Shown piece by piece: positions 47,444-55,755 of a stretch of 64,000 bases of DNA. A program made the position numbers and the translations under genes. This DNA comes from JACQHM01 sp964535215 (GTDB lineage Bacteria; Methylomirabilota; Methylomirabilia; Methylomirabilales; JACQHM01): NCBI GenBank assembly GCA_964535215.1, contig CAZHST010000005.1, positions 1-64,000 of the forward strand, written 5' to 3'. Position 1 is the stretch's first letter, and every line of letters starts with the position of its first letter. The notes under the pieces are model-generated. The model ran no database searches. It had not been told where the DNA came from and saw only the letters and a program-made list of their open reading frames with translations.

Positions 47444-48379
47444 ATGGATAACCTCACCCACGGTTTGGCCGCGGCCCTTGTGGCAAGAGCCGGTTTTAGC
47501 CAAAGGATGGGGCGGACCGCTACGGTGGCCCTCGTAACCGCCGGAGAGGTCCCTGACGTGGATGCCATCCTGCGTCTGGGCGGCCTCCCGTTCTACCTGG
47601 AGTACCACCGGGGCTTTACCCATTCCTTGCTGGGGGCCGTGGTCCTCGCCCTCCCGCTTGGGTGGCTCTTCTGGAAACTGGGGGGGGGCAAACGCTACTG
47701 GCCCTGGGCCGGCCTCTCGCTCCTCGGCATCCTCCTCCACATCTTCCTGGACCTCATCACTTCCTACGGCACGATGGTTCTCTACCCCTTTAGCTCAACC
47801 CGATACGCCTGGGATCTTGTCTTCATCCTCGACCCTTACGTAACCGGGCTCATCCTCTCTGCGCTCCTCGCCACCTCTCTCCTCAAGAGGCGTTCCGCGC
47901 TGCCGGCCCGGATCGGCCTCGCCCTCCTGGCGGGCTACCTTCTCCTGGCCGCCTCCAACCACGCCCAGGCCCTCGCCCGGACCAGGACCGCCGCCCTGGC
48001 GGAAGGGCACAAGATCCTAAAGGCCGCCGCCTTCCCCCTCCCCTTTTCCCCCTTCCGCTGGTCAGGGGTCGTGGAAACTGACGAGGCCACGTACCAAACG
48101 GCTTTCTCCGTCCTGGATCCCACCCCACTGACGTTCGTGGCCTATCCCAAGATGAGCCTGAACGGACCCTTGAAGTCCGTGGAGGATGAGGACATCGTCC
48201 ATCTCTTCCGCTGGTTTGCCCGGTTCCCCGTGACCGAGGTGAAAGGGAATGGCCGCTTCAAGGTCGTGGAGTACTTCGATCTCCGCTTTCAGGCCATCCC
48301 GGGGAGGAAACCCTTTCTGGTGAGGGTCATCCTGGACGAGAAAGGGCGGGTGCTGAAGAGCGGCTTCGTCGGCCTCTAA
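47444..48379 (+). CDS. YdjM-like membrane-bound metal-dependent hydrolase
   Basis: This 311-residue protein starts M-D-N-L-T-H-G-L-A-A-A-L, the typical opening of the DUF457/YdjM family, and has further conserved acidic/His motifs (P-D-V-D-A-I, Y-H-R-G-F-T-H-S and H-I-F-L-D-L-I-T-S-Y-G) that likely coordinate metal in the first membrane helices. About five hydrophobic helices span residues 25-180, followed by a soluble C-terminal domain. Homologues are called membrane-bound metal-dependent hydrolases; substrates are unknown. GAGGGGAAAAGGG precedes the ATG. Confidence 0.78.
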   Translation: MDNLTHGLAAALVARAGFSQRMGRTATVALVTAGEVPDVDAILRLGGLPFYLEYHRGFTHSLLGAVVLALPLGWLFWKLGGGKRYWPWAGLSLLGILLHIFLDLITSYGTMVLYPFSSTRYAWDLVFILDPYVTGLILSALLATSLLKRRSALPARIGLALLAGYLLLAASNHAQALARTRTAALAEGHKILKAAAFPLPFSPFRWSGVVETDEATYQTAFSVLDPTPLTFVAYPKMSLNGPLKSVEDEDIVHLFRWFARFPVTEVKGNGRFKVVEYFDLRFQAIPGRKPFLVRVILDEKGRVLKSGFVGL

Positions 48380-48402
48380 GGTTCAAAGGGGGGGAGGGTG
48401 CT

Positions 48403-49227
48403 ATGACCATCGTGGCCATCTCAAGCGAGTTGGGAAGCCGGGGGATCCCGGTGGGCCGGGCTGTGGCGGAACGGCTCAACTTCGAGTTCGTGGATCGGGA
48501 GATCATCCTTCAGGCGGCCAGTCGGTACAATGTCCAGGTGGAGGCCCTCTCCCAGGTTGACGAGCGCCAGCTCTCCTTCTGGGAGCGCTTCGACGAGGTG
48601 AAGAGGCGGTACCTCATCTTCATCGAATCGGCCCTCCTCTCCTTTGCCGAACGGGGCAACGTCGTCATCCGGGGGCGAGGGGCCCCGCTTCTCCTCCGGG
48701 AGATCGCCCACGCCTTCAAGGTCCGGATTACAGCCCCTTTCGAGATCCGGGTCCGGCGGGTCATGGAGGAGGAAGGGGTGGATCAGAAGACGGCCCAGGC
48801 TCGGGTCAAGGCCTTCGACCGAGAGCAGGCCGCCCGCCTGGAGTACCTCTTTGGCGTCGATTGGACCAGCCCTGCCCACTACGACCTGGTGGTGAACACG
48901 GAACGGAGCACCTGGGACTTCTACGCGGATCTGATCGCCTATGGGGCGCAAAGCGAGCCGTATCGACCGACCCGTGAATCCATCCAGAAGGTCAAGGACT
49001 TAAGTCTCGCCGCCTCGGTCAAGGCGGCGCTGGCCGCCGATCCGACCCTCGGCCACCTCCACCTCGAGGTGAAGGCCGATCGGGGGGACGTCACCTTACG
49101 AGGGGTCGTCTTTAGCCCCTCCACAATGGATCTTGCCGCCCAGGTGGCCAAGGGGGTGGAGGGGGTCAAGTCCGTCACGTGCGAGGTGGTGGAGGTGCCA
49201 AGGATCTACCCGGGGCCGATGATGTAG
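48403..49227 (+). CDS. Cytidylate kinase-like domain fused to a BON domain
   Basis: Residues 1-190 of this 274-residue protein form a cytidylate kinase-like domain: V-A-I-S-S-E-L-G-S-R-G-I-P-V-G near the nucleotide loop, F-V-D-R-E-I-I, G-N-V-V-I-R-G-R-G-A and V-R-V-R-R-V-M-E-E-E-G. There is no classical Walker A lysine, as in the cytidylate kinase-2 family. Residues 205-270 match a BON domain (S-V-K-A-A-L-A-A-D-P, a V-T-L-R-G-V-V strand and V-K-S-V-T-C-E-V-V-E-V), a module normally found in periplasmic or channel proteins. The fusion is unusual; a signal-binding or membrane-surface kinase is possible. Confidence 0.75.
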   Translation: MTIVAISSELGSRGIPVGRAVAERLNFEFVDREIILQAASRYNVQVEALSQVDERQLSFWERFDEVKRRYLIFIESALLSFAERGNVVIRGRGAPLLLREIAHAFKVRITAPFEIRVRRVMEEEGVDQKTAQARVKAFDREQAARLEYLFGVDWTSPAHYDLVVNTERSTWDFYADLIAYGAQSEPYRPTRESIQKVKDLSLAASVKAALAADPTLGHLHLEVKADRGDVTLRGVVFSPSTMDLAAQVAKGVEGVKSVTCEVVEVPRIYPGPMM

Positions 49228-49235
49228 ACCGGACG

Positions 49236-49973
49236 ATGCTGGTTCTAGGGATTGAAACCTCCACGAGGCAGGGAGGGGCAGCCCTCTTAAGCGAGGAGGG
49301 GCTCCTCGGGGAGATCTTTCTGGACATTGCCACCACCCACTCAGAGCGGCTCTTCCCCCTGATTGATCACCTCCTCGCCTCGACAGGGCGATCGCTGGAC
49401 GCTGTGGACGGGATCGCTGTGGCCATCGGTCCAGGCTCCTTCACAGGCTTAAGGATCGGGTTGAGCACCGCCAAGGGGCTGGCCCTGGCGACGGAAAGGC
49501 CCCTGGTGGGGATTCCCACGCTCGAGGCCCTGGCCTGGAACCTCCCCTTCTGCGGCTACCCGATCTGCCCCATCCTGGATGCGAGGAAGAAGGAGGTCTA
49601 CTGCGCCCTCTTCCGCTTCGAGGCAATCCACCTCCGACGGCTCATGGAGGATTGTGCCCTCACCCCCCAGACCCTCACGGAGCGGATCGAAGAGCCAACC
49701 GTCTTCCTGGGGGATGGGGTGAAGGTGTATGGCGAGCTCCTCACCAGCCTTTTGAACGACAAAGCCCTTTTCCCCCCCCGGGCCAGGTGCGTAAGTTCGG
49801 CGGCCCTGGTGGCAGAGCTGGGGTTAAAGCGTCTCTTAAAGGGTGAGCAGGATGACCCTGCCTCCCTTGTCCCCCGCTACATCAGACCCTCCGAAGCCGA
49901 ACTCCGAAGGGATGCGAGTCAGGCTTCAGACCGGAAAGGCCTCAGATCACCAGTCCAGGGTCTAAAGGCATAG
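49236..49973 (+). CDS. tsaB: TsaB, tRNA threonylcarbamoyladenosine biosynthesis protein
   Basis: TsaB is the pseudokinase partner of TsaD in making t6A37 on ANN-decoding tRNAs. The 245-residue ASKHA-fold protein starts L-G-I-E-T-S-T-R-Q-G-G-A-A-L and has G-P-G-S-F-T-G-L-R-I-G-L-S near 64-76 and P-I-L-D-A-R-K-K-E-V-Y. The frame opens earlier, but ATG 49236 fits the family N terminus and avoids overlap with the kinase gene. tsaE lies at 59841 in this window. Confidence 0.92.
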   Translation: MLVLGIETSTRQGGAALLSEEGLLGEIFLDIATTHSERLFPLIDHLLASTGRSLDAVDGIAVAIGPGSFTGLRIGLSTAKGLALATERPLVGIPTLEALAWNLPFCGYPICPILDARKKEVYCALFRFEAIHLRRLMEDCALTPQTLTERIEEPTVFLGDGVKVYGELLTSLLNDKALFPPRARCVSSAALVAELGLKRLLKGEQDDPASLVPRYIRPSEAELRRDASQASDRKGLRSPVQGLKA

Positions 49974-49978
49974 AGGCG

Positions 49979-50461
49979 ATGGCCATCGAGAGCGGGTTCC
50001 TCATTACCATTGATCGGATGCAGCCCGAGGACCTCGAGCAGGTCCTGGCCATCGAGACCCTGTCCTTCTCCTCCCCCTGGACAGAGGAGATGTTCAAAAG
50101 CGAGCTCTGGGGGAAGACCCTCTCGGAGAACCTGGTGGCCCGGGCCATCCTCTTCCCTGGGGCGAGACCTCAGGTGGTGGGCTACACCTGCCTCTGGATT
50201 GTGGGGGAGGATCTTCACATCAACAACATCGCCATCCATCCCCGTTTTCGACGGCAAGGGATAGCCACCCGCCTCTTGAACGCGGCGTTTGATCTGGCCA
50301 GGAAGCGGGGAGCCCGAAAGGCCCTGCTGGAGGTCCGGGTCTCGAACACCGCTGCTCAGGCCCTCTACCAGCGCCTCAGGTTCAGGGTGGTGGGGAGAAG
50401 ACGCCGCTATTACACGGATCCTGTGGAGGATGCCCTCCTCATGGTGAAAGAGGACCTGTAG
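49979..50461 (+). CDS. rimI: RimI-type ribosomal protein S18 N-acetyltransferase
   Basis: RimI acetylates the N-terminal alanine of ribosomal protein S18. The 160-residue GNAT protein has I-H-P-R-F-R-R-Q-G-I-A-T-R-L-L (the acetyl-CoA R/Q-x-x-G-x-G/A loop), E-V-R-V-S-N-T-A-A-Q-A-L-Y and a C-terminal R-R-R-Y-Y-T-D-P-V-E-D-A. It begins 5 bases after tsaB, the standard tsaB-rimI pair. Confidence 0.9.
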   Translation: MAIESGFLITIDRMQPEDLEQVLAIETLSFSSPWTEEMFKSELWGKTLSENLVARAILFPGARPQVVGYTCLWIVGEDLHINNIAIHPRFRRQGIATRLLNAAFDLARKRGARKALLEVRVSNTAAQALYQRLRFRVVGRRRRYYTDPVEDALLMVKEDL

Positions 50462-50505
50462 CAGGCCTTCAGCGTTCAGCCCATGAGACCTCTGAGCTTT
50501 AGCGC

Positions 50506-50533
50506 TTGACGAGGATGCCCGTTTTGCTAAAAT
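50506..50533 (+). promoter_or_regulatory. Possible promoter overlapping the cytochrome c start
   Basis: TTGACG (50506-50511), 16-base spacer, TAAAAT (50528-50533). It spans the first codons proposed for the cytochrome, so either the coding start is further downstream or the match is accidental. Confidence 0.35.
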
Positions 50534-50862
50534 GGTGTTTGATTTCCCTCCCCTTTTGGGGGTTCCTCTGGGCCTTCCCCCTGCTGGTCACGGCCCCCCA
50601 CGCGATCGCCCACGAGGACCAGAGGCTTAAGGAGGGGAAGGCCCTCTACCTCAAGATGTGCGCCCCCTGTCACGGGGACGATGGCAGAGGGGGTGGGTGG
50701 GGTGGCCCTGATTTGACCCCCGTCATCCCGAAACGGAGCGATGGGTACCTGTTTGCGATCACCCGGGCGGGCATCCCGGGAACCGGGATGCGGGGTACCA
50801 CCCTGCTCACCGATGAAGAGATCTGGGCCATTGTGACCTACCTCCGGATCCTATCTCCCTAA
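50515..50862 (+). CDS. Small single-haem c-type cytochrome
   Basis: This 115-residue protein has an N-terminal signal peptide (hydrophobic residues about 5-28, ending near A-P-H-A-I-A-H) and one haem site C-A-P-C-H (about residues 47-51) with a distal methionine candidate in G-T-G-M-R-G-T. It is next to the PQQ dehydrogenase and most likely its periplasmic electron acceptor. The start is uncertain: ATG 50515 lacks a good ribosome site and lies within a promoter-like sequence. Confidence 0.85.
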   Translation: MPVLLKWCLISLPFWGFLWAFPLLVTAPHAIAHEDQRLKEGKALYLKMCAPCHGDDGRGGGWGGPDLTPVIPKRSDGYLFAITRAGIPGTGMRGTTLLTDEEIWAIVTYLRILSP

Positions 50863-50884
50863 CCACCTTTGGAGGGAAACAATC

Positions 50885-52552
50885 ATGGGGACGAAAGGTT
50901 CTTTGGTAGCCGTGATGCTTCTCCTTCTCTCCCATCCTGGAGCGTCGGCAGCCGAGGTGACCGCTGAGCGGCTGCTGAACGCCGGGAAGGATCCTAACAA
51001 CTGGATGATGTATGGGAAGGACTACCGGGGTTGGCGCTTTAGCGACCTGAAACAGATCAACACCGAGAATGTCAAACGACTGGTCCCCAAATGGACCTTC
51101 CAGACCGGGATCACGAGCCGGTGGGGCTTCCAGACGAACCCCATCGTGGTGGATGGTCGGATGTACATCACCACCCCCATGAACACCGTCTTCTGTCTGG
51201 ATGCGAAAACCGGCAAGCTCCTGTGGCGGTACGACTACAAGAACCGGGAGGACGCGGCCTTCCTGGTTGACGCGAACCGGGGGGTGGCCGTTGGGTACGG
51301 CAAGGTCTTCATGGGGACCATTGATTCGCACCTGATTGCCCTGGAGGCCGGGACGGGGAAGCTTCTCTGGGATGTGGAGGTGGGGGATCGCCTCATCGGT
51401 CAGGCGATCACGGCGGCTCCGCTTCTGGTGAAGGACAAGGTGATTGTCGGAGGCGGCATGAGCGAATATGGGGCGAACGGCTTCCTGGCCGCCTTTGAGG
51501 CCGAGACGGGGAAGAAGGTGTGGTGGTTCAACACGATCCCCGGCCCCGGTGAGCCCGGCCACGAGACCTGGTCCGGGGAGAGCTGGAAGACGGGCGGCGG
51601 CGGGGTCTGGGTGACCCCTGTGTACGACGCTGATCTGAACCTCCTCTATGTGGGCGTCGGCAACCCGGCCCCGGACTTTGTCATCGAAGGGCGCCAAGGG
51701 GAGAACCTGTACACGAACTCCGTCATCGCTTTAGACGCCGATACGGGGAGGCTCCGGTGGTACTTCCAGCACGTCCCCCAGGATGTCTGGGACTTTGACT
51801 CTGCCCAGCAGCAGATCCTGGTGGAGGTGGAGATCGATGGGCGGACAGTGAAGGGGATTGCCCAACCCCACAAGAACGGCTTCTTCTACCTGCTCGATCG
51901 GACCAACGGGCGGTTCATCTACGCCAGACCGTTTGTCGAGCGGATGAACTGGGCCACGGGGGTGGATCTTCGGACAGGTCGGCCTATCGTCAACCCCGAG
52001 TCGTTCCCGACAAAGGAGGGGACCGTCGTCTGCCCCGGTGTCCATGGCGGGACCAACTGGACGCCTATGGCCTACAATCCCAAAACGGGCCTGGCCTACC
52101 TCCCGGTGGCCGAAAGCTGTAACACCATTCTGAAGACCGAGACTCCCTATGAGCGGGGAAGGTTGTATATGGGAGGCCGCTATGTGAAGACCGCCGAGCG
52201 GGCCTACGGCCACATTGATGCCGTTGATGTCCGGACCGGGGAGATCAGGTGGCGGGCCTACACCAGATACCCTGTCTGGTCCGGGCTCGTGACGACGGGA
52301 GGGGACCTGGTTTTCTACGGGGATCTGGAAGGGGACTTCGTTGCCCTCGATGCCAGGACCGGAGAGGAGCTGTGGCGGTTCAACACAGGCTCAGGGATCT
52401 ACGCCTCCCCCATTACCTATGCCGTTCAAGGGAAGCAGTACGTGGCCGTCCCTTCGGGGGCCAGGCCCAGGATCGCCGGGGACGGCGCCCCGGAGCTGAA
52501 AAGCGCCCCAACGGGGAGCGCTGTCTTTGTCTTCGGCCTCTTTGAGGGCTAA
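50885..52552 (+). CDS. PQQ-dependent alcohol dehydrogenase, probable lanthanide type
   Basis: This 555-residue periplasmic eight-bladed propeller oxidises alcohols using pyrroloquinoline quinone. A signal peptide ends near A-S-A-A-E. W-motifs of the type A-x-D-A-x-T-G-x-x-x-W recur. The metal/catalytic site reads Asp303-Phe-Asp305; the additional aspartate two positions after the catalytic one marks lanthanide-using enzymes (XoxF, PedH), while calcium enzymes have Ala. Glu194 (M-S-E-Y-G) and Asn260 (G-V-G-N-P-A-P) are the other ligands. The vicinal Cys-Cys of most family members is missing: the aligned positions are Phe126-Leu127. TGGAGGGAAACAATC precedes the ATG. The partner cytochrome lies 22 bases upstream. 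Confidence 0.9.
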   Translation: MGTKGSLVAVMLLLLSHPGASAAEVTAERLLNAGKDPNNWMMYGKDYRGWRFSDLKQINTENVKRLVPKWTFQTGITSRWGFQTNPIVVDGRMYITTPMNTVFCLDAKTGKLLWRYDYKNREDAAFLVDANRGVAVGYGKVFMGTIDSHLIALEAGTGKLLWDVEVGDRLIGQAITAAPLLVKDKVIVGGGMSEYGANGFLAAFEAETGKKVWWFNTIPGPGEPGHETWSGESWKTGGGGVWVTPVYDADLNLLYVGVGNPAPDFVIEGRQGENLYTNSVIALDADTGRLRWYFQHVPQDVWDFDSAQQQILVEVEIDGRTVKGIAQPHKNGFFYLLDRTNGRFIYARPFVERMNWATGVDLRTGRPIVNPESFPTKEGTVVCPGVHGGTNWTPMAYNPKTGLAYLPVAESCNTILKTETPYERGRLYMGGRYVKTAERAYGHIDAVDVRTGEIRWRAYTRYPVWSGLVTTGGDLVFYGDLEGDFVALDARTGEELWRFNTGSGIYASPITYAVQGKQYVAVPSGARPRIAGDGAPELKSAPTGSAVFVFGLFEG

Positions 52553-52568
52553 AGGAGGGAGGGAGACC

Positions 52569-53822
52569 ATGCAGCGGATGAACAGGCGGGAGTTCCTGAA
52601 GGCCTCGCTAGGGGTCTTGGCTGGAACGGCCCTGGGGACGGGCATTGATTTCCCCGAGGCTTGGGCCCAGCGTCGTCCGGTGAAGAGGGGCCCGATCAGG
52701 ATCGGGGGGCAGGCCATCCTCTCGGGCCCTCTCGGCGGCTACGGGAACTTCATGAAGATGGGAGCCCAGATGGCCGTCGAGGAGATTAACGCCAAAGGGG
52801 GAATCGCCGGGAGCAAGGTCGAGATCGAGTTCCGGGACGAGGAGCTGAAACCTGATGTGGGAGTGAAGAACGCCCGGTATTTTGTGGACAACTGGGGGGC
52901 TGACTTCCTCATCGGGATTGATGCGAGCTCCGTGGGCCTGGCCGTGGGACAGGTCATGCCGGAGCTGAACAAGGTCCTGATCATCACCCACGCCGCCACC
53001 GAGAAGATCAATGAGGACCTGGTGTATAAACAAGGGATCAAACAGGTCTTCCGGATCAGCGTCCCGGTCTACCAGGACGGGATCGCGGCGGCCATGATCG
53101 CCAAGGACTTCCCGGTGAAGCGGTGGGCGGCCATCTCCCCGGACTACGAGTATGGCTACACCTCCTGGAAGATGTTCCGGGAGACCCTGCGGAAGTTCCG
53201 ACCGGATGTGGAGTTCGTCGCCGAGGCCTGGGCCAAGTTCGGGACCGTGGATTTTGGCCCCCACATCGGCGCCGTCATGCCCAAAGGGCCGGAGGGGATC
53301 TTCACCACCGAGTGGGGGGGGGAGGCCATCACCCTGGTCAAGCAGGCGAAGCTCTTCGGCGTCTTTGACAAGGTGAAGGCCTGGATGAACCCGATGGGGG
53401 CTGCCATGGATGTCCTGGAAGGGCTGGGGGCTGAATACCCTCTGGGCCTCTGGATCTCCTGCCGCTACTGGTTCCTCTATCCAGAGACCAAGGAGAACCG
53501 GGCCTTCGTCCAGAAGTTCAGGAAGCGCTGGAACCGCTACCCCCACTATGTCTCGGAGACGGCTTACTCGGCCGTATACGCTATTAAAGCCGCGGTGGAG
53601 AAGGTAGGGACGCTGGAGACCCAGGAGGTAATCAAGGCCCTGGAAGGTTTAAGCCTGGACACCCCGGCCGGGAAGCGGATCTTCCGGCGGGAGGACCATC
53701 AGGCGGTCTATGAGGTCCCCTGGGGGCAAACGGCGGAGGACAAGAGGTACCCCTTTAGGATCCTAAGGCCGTTGAAGGTGATCCCGGCCAACGACTACTA
53801 CCGCCAGCCCCCCTTTGCTTAA
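52569..53822 (+). CDS. Liv-type (HAAT) ABC substrate-binding protein, Tat signal
   Basis: This 417-residue periplasmic binding protein has a twin-arginine signal (N-R-R-E-F-L-K-A-S) and the LivJ fold: I-R-I-G-G-Q-A-I-L-S-G-P-L-G (start of mature domain), G-A-Q-M-A-V-E-E-I-N-A-K-G-G-I, and F-R-I-S-V-P-V-Y-Q-D-G. Family members bind branched-chain amino acids, amides, urea or aromatic acids. Directly after the PQQ dehydrogenase, it may bind its product or substrate. AAAGGAGGG precedes the ATG. Confidence 0.9.
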   Translation: MQRMNRREFLKASLGVLAGTALGTGIDFPEAWAQRRPVKRGPIRIGGQAILSGPLGGYGNFMKMGAQMAVEEINAKGGIAGSKVEIEFRDEELKPDVGVKNARYFVDNWGADFLIGIDASSVGLAVGQVMPELNKVLIITHAATEKINEDLVYKQGIKQVFRISVPVYQDGIAAAMIAKDFPVKRWAAISPDYEYGYTSWKMFRETLRKFRPDVEFVAEAWAKFGTVDFGPHIGAVMPKGPEGIFTTEWGGEAITLVKQAKLFGVFDKVKAWMNPMGAAMDVLEGLGAEYPLGLWISCRYWFLYPETKENRAFVQKFRKRWNRYPHYVSETAYSAVYAIKAAVEKVGTLETQEVIKALEGLSLDTPAGKRIFRREDHQAVYEVPWGQTAEDKRYPFRILRPLKVIPANDYYRQPPFA

Positions 53823-53911
53823 AGCAGGGGCAGGGGCTGGTGGCCAGTAAACCGCGGGCGAGAAACAGGGGCTGGTAGATGGAGAGCTGACCGCTAATGG
53901 TGGGAGAGGAG

Positions 53912-54793
53912 ATGGTCGAGACCTTGCTTTTCCAGGGCCTGATCGGCCTCTCCCTGGCCATGTACATCTGGCTGGTGGCCGCGGGCCTTACGCTCGTCTT
54001 CGGCGTCCTGGGAGTCTTGAACTTCGCCCACGGAAGCCTCTACATGCTGGGGGCCTACCTAACCGAGACCTGCACCGCCCTCCTCGGAGGAAACTTCTGG
54101 TTAGGGCTCCTCCTGGCCACGATCCTCGTGGCGGCCCTCGGGGTCGTCCTGGAGCGCCTCTTCTTCCGCCCCATGTACCGGCTCCCTCTGGCCTACCAGC
54201 TCCTTCTGACCTTCGCCTTCGTCCTGATCTTTGACGACCTGGTGAAGATGGTCTGGGGACCGGTCTATCGGGTGCCGCCGACCCCTAAAGGTCTCGAGGG
54301 CTCCTTCGGGATCCTGGGGAGGGCCTTCCCCGTCTACAATGCCTTCATCATCATCCTTGGGCCCTTGGTCGCCCTCCTCCTCTGGCTCATCCTGGAGAAG
54401 ACCCCGTGGGGAAAGATGATCAGGGCCTCAGCCTCGAGCCGGGAGATGGCCTCGGCCATCGGGATTAACATCACGAGGCTCTTCACGACGGTCTTCGCCT
54501 TGGGGGCCTGGCTGGCCGCCCTGGGCGGGGGACTGAGCATCCCGATCCGGGCCGTCTCCCCGGGGATGGGGACCTTCATCATCATTGAGGCCTTTGTCGT
54601 GGTCGTCATCGGGGGGTTGGGAAGCCTGAAGGGGGCCTTTCTCGGGGCCCTCTTGATCGGCCTCCTGGAGGCCTACGGCACCCTTTTCGTCCCTGTCTTC
54701 GAGATGTTCTTCATCTTTCTCCTGATGGCCGTCGTGTTGGTTGTCCGGCCGGGAGGACTCTTCGGCACCCAGGTGAGTCATGAAGAGGCGTAA
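53912..54793 (+). CDS. livH: Liv-type ABC permease (LivH)
   Basis: This 293-residue permease has about eight helices and the LivH signatures L-V-F-G-V-L-G-V-L-N-F-A-H-G-S and S-R-E-M-A-S-A-I-G-I-N followed by G-A-W-L-A-A-L-G-G-G-L-S. A GGGAG site five bases before ATG 53912 supports this start; an ATG at 53897 is five codons upstream. The stop overlaps livM by 14 bases. Confidence 0.88.
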   Translation: MVETLLFQGLIGLSLAMYIWLVAAGLTLVFGVLGVLNFAHGSLYMLGAYLTETCTALLGGNFWLGLLLATILVAALGVVLERLFFRPMYRLPLAYQLLLTFAFVLIFDDLVKMVWGPVYRVPPTPKGLEGSFGILGRAFPVYNAFIIILGPLVALLLWLILEKTPWGKMIRASASSREMASAIGINITRLFTTVFALGAWLAALGGGLSIPIRAVSPGMGTFIIIEAFVVVVIGGLGSLKGAFLGALLIGLLEAYGTLFVPVFEMFFIFLLMAVVLVVRPGGLFGTQVSHEEA

Positions 54794-55748
54794 CCTATCC
54801 CTCCTGAACACAGGCCTGATCCTCCTCCTCCTGGCTACCTTGACCGTCCTCCCCCGGATTGCCTCCAGGTTCTCCATCTACCTCGTCATCCAGATCCTCC
54901 TCCTCTCCCTCCTCGCCATGGGCTTTAACCTCCTCTTCGGTTATACAGGGCTCCTCTCCTTCGGCCACGCGGCCTTTTACGCCGTCGGGGCCTATGCCGC
55001 CGGTCTTGTGCTGAAGGAGGTCACCCCTTCCCTCCTTTTGGCTGTCCTGATCGGGACGGCCACATCAGCCCTTTTCTCCCTTGTCATCGGCTTCTTCTGT
55101 GTCCGGCACATGAAGATCTACTTCTCCATGCTGACCTTGGCCTTCGGGATGATGGTCTACTCCTTGATCTGGAAGTGGCGAGATCTGACAGGGGGGGACG
55201 ATGGCCTGATCGGCATCCCTAGGGGAACCCTCTCGATCCCTGGCCTCTTCGAGTTGAATCTCCGTTCGATGGAGAGCTACTACTACTTTGTCCTGGTCAT
55301 CTGCCTGCTCTCCACCCTTTTCCTCTACCGCCTGGTCCACTCCCCCTTTGGTCTCATCCTCCAGGGGATCCGGGAGAACGCCGAGCGGGTCGCCTTCAGC
55401 GGCGTCTCCGTAAAACGCTACCGCCTCCTGGCCTTCGTCTTCTCGGGGGCCCTCGCCGGGCTTGCGGGAACCCTCCTCCCGCCCTTGGAGAACACCCTCG
55501 CCCCCGCCGTTGCCCACTGGACCAAGTCCGCCGAGCCCGTCCTCGTCAGCCTCCTAGGGGGCGCCCAGAGCTTCGCCGGCCCCATCATCGGCTCGATCCT
55601 CTTTCTGATCCTCAAGGAATCCATCGTGCGTTACACCGAGTACTGGCTCATCTGGTTTGGCTTGATCCTCCTCATCCTGGTCCTGGGGTTTCGGGGGGGC
55701 GTTGTCGGCTTCCTGCACGAGAACGTCCTGACCCGCCTCCGGAGGTGA
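54780..55748 (+). CDS. livM: Liv-type ABC permease (LivM)
   Basis: This 322-residue membrane protein has about nine helices and the LivM blocks L-L-F-G-Y-T-G-L-L-S-F-G-H-A-A-F-Y-A-V-G-A-Y and I-R-E-N-A-E-R-V-A-F-S-G-V. It pairs with LivH to form the translocation channel. The segment G-G-A-Q-S-F-A-G-P-I-I-G lies near the C terminus. Confidence 0.9.
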   Translation: MKRRNLSLLNTGLILLLLATLTVLPRIASRFSIYLVIQILLLSLLAMGFNLLFGYTGLLSFGHAAFYAVGAYAAGLVLKEVTPSLLLAVLIGTATSALFSLVIGFFCVRHMKIYFSMLTLAFGMMVYSLIWKWRDLTGGDDGLIGIPRGTLSIPGLFELNLRSMESYYYFVLVICLLSTLFLYRLVHSPFGLILQGIRENAERVAFSGVSVKRYRLLAFVFSGALAGLAGTLLPPLENTLAPAVAHWTKSAEPVLVSLLGGAQSFAGPIIGSILFLILKESIVRYTEYWLIWFGLILLILVLGFRGGVVGFLHENVLTRLRR

Positions 55749-55755
55749 GATCCCG

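Noticed and set aside
53831..53876. Direct repeat CAGGGGCTGGT upstream of livH
   Set aside because: Two 11-base copies 35 bases apart in a GC-rich gap; too short and isolated to assign a function.
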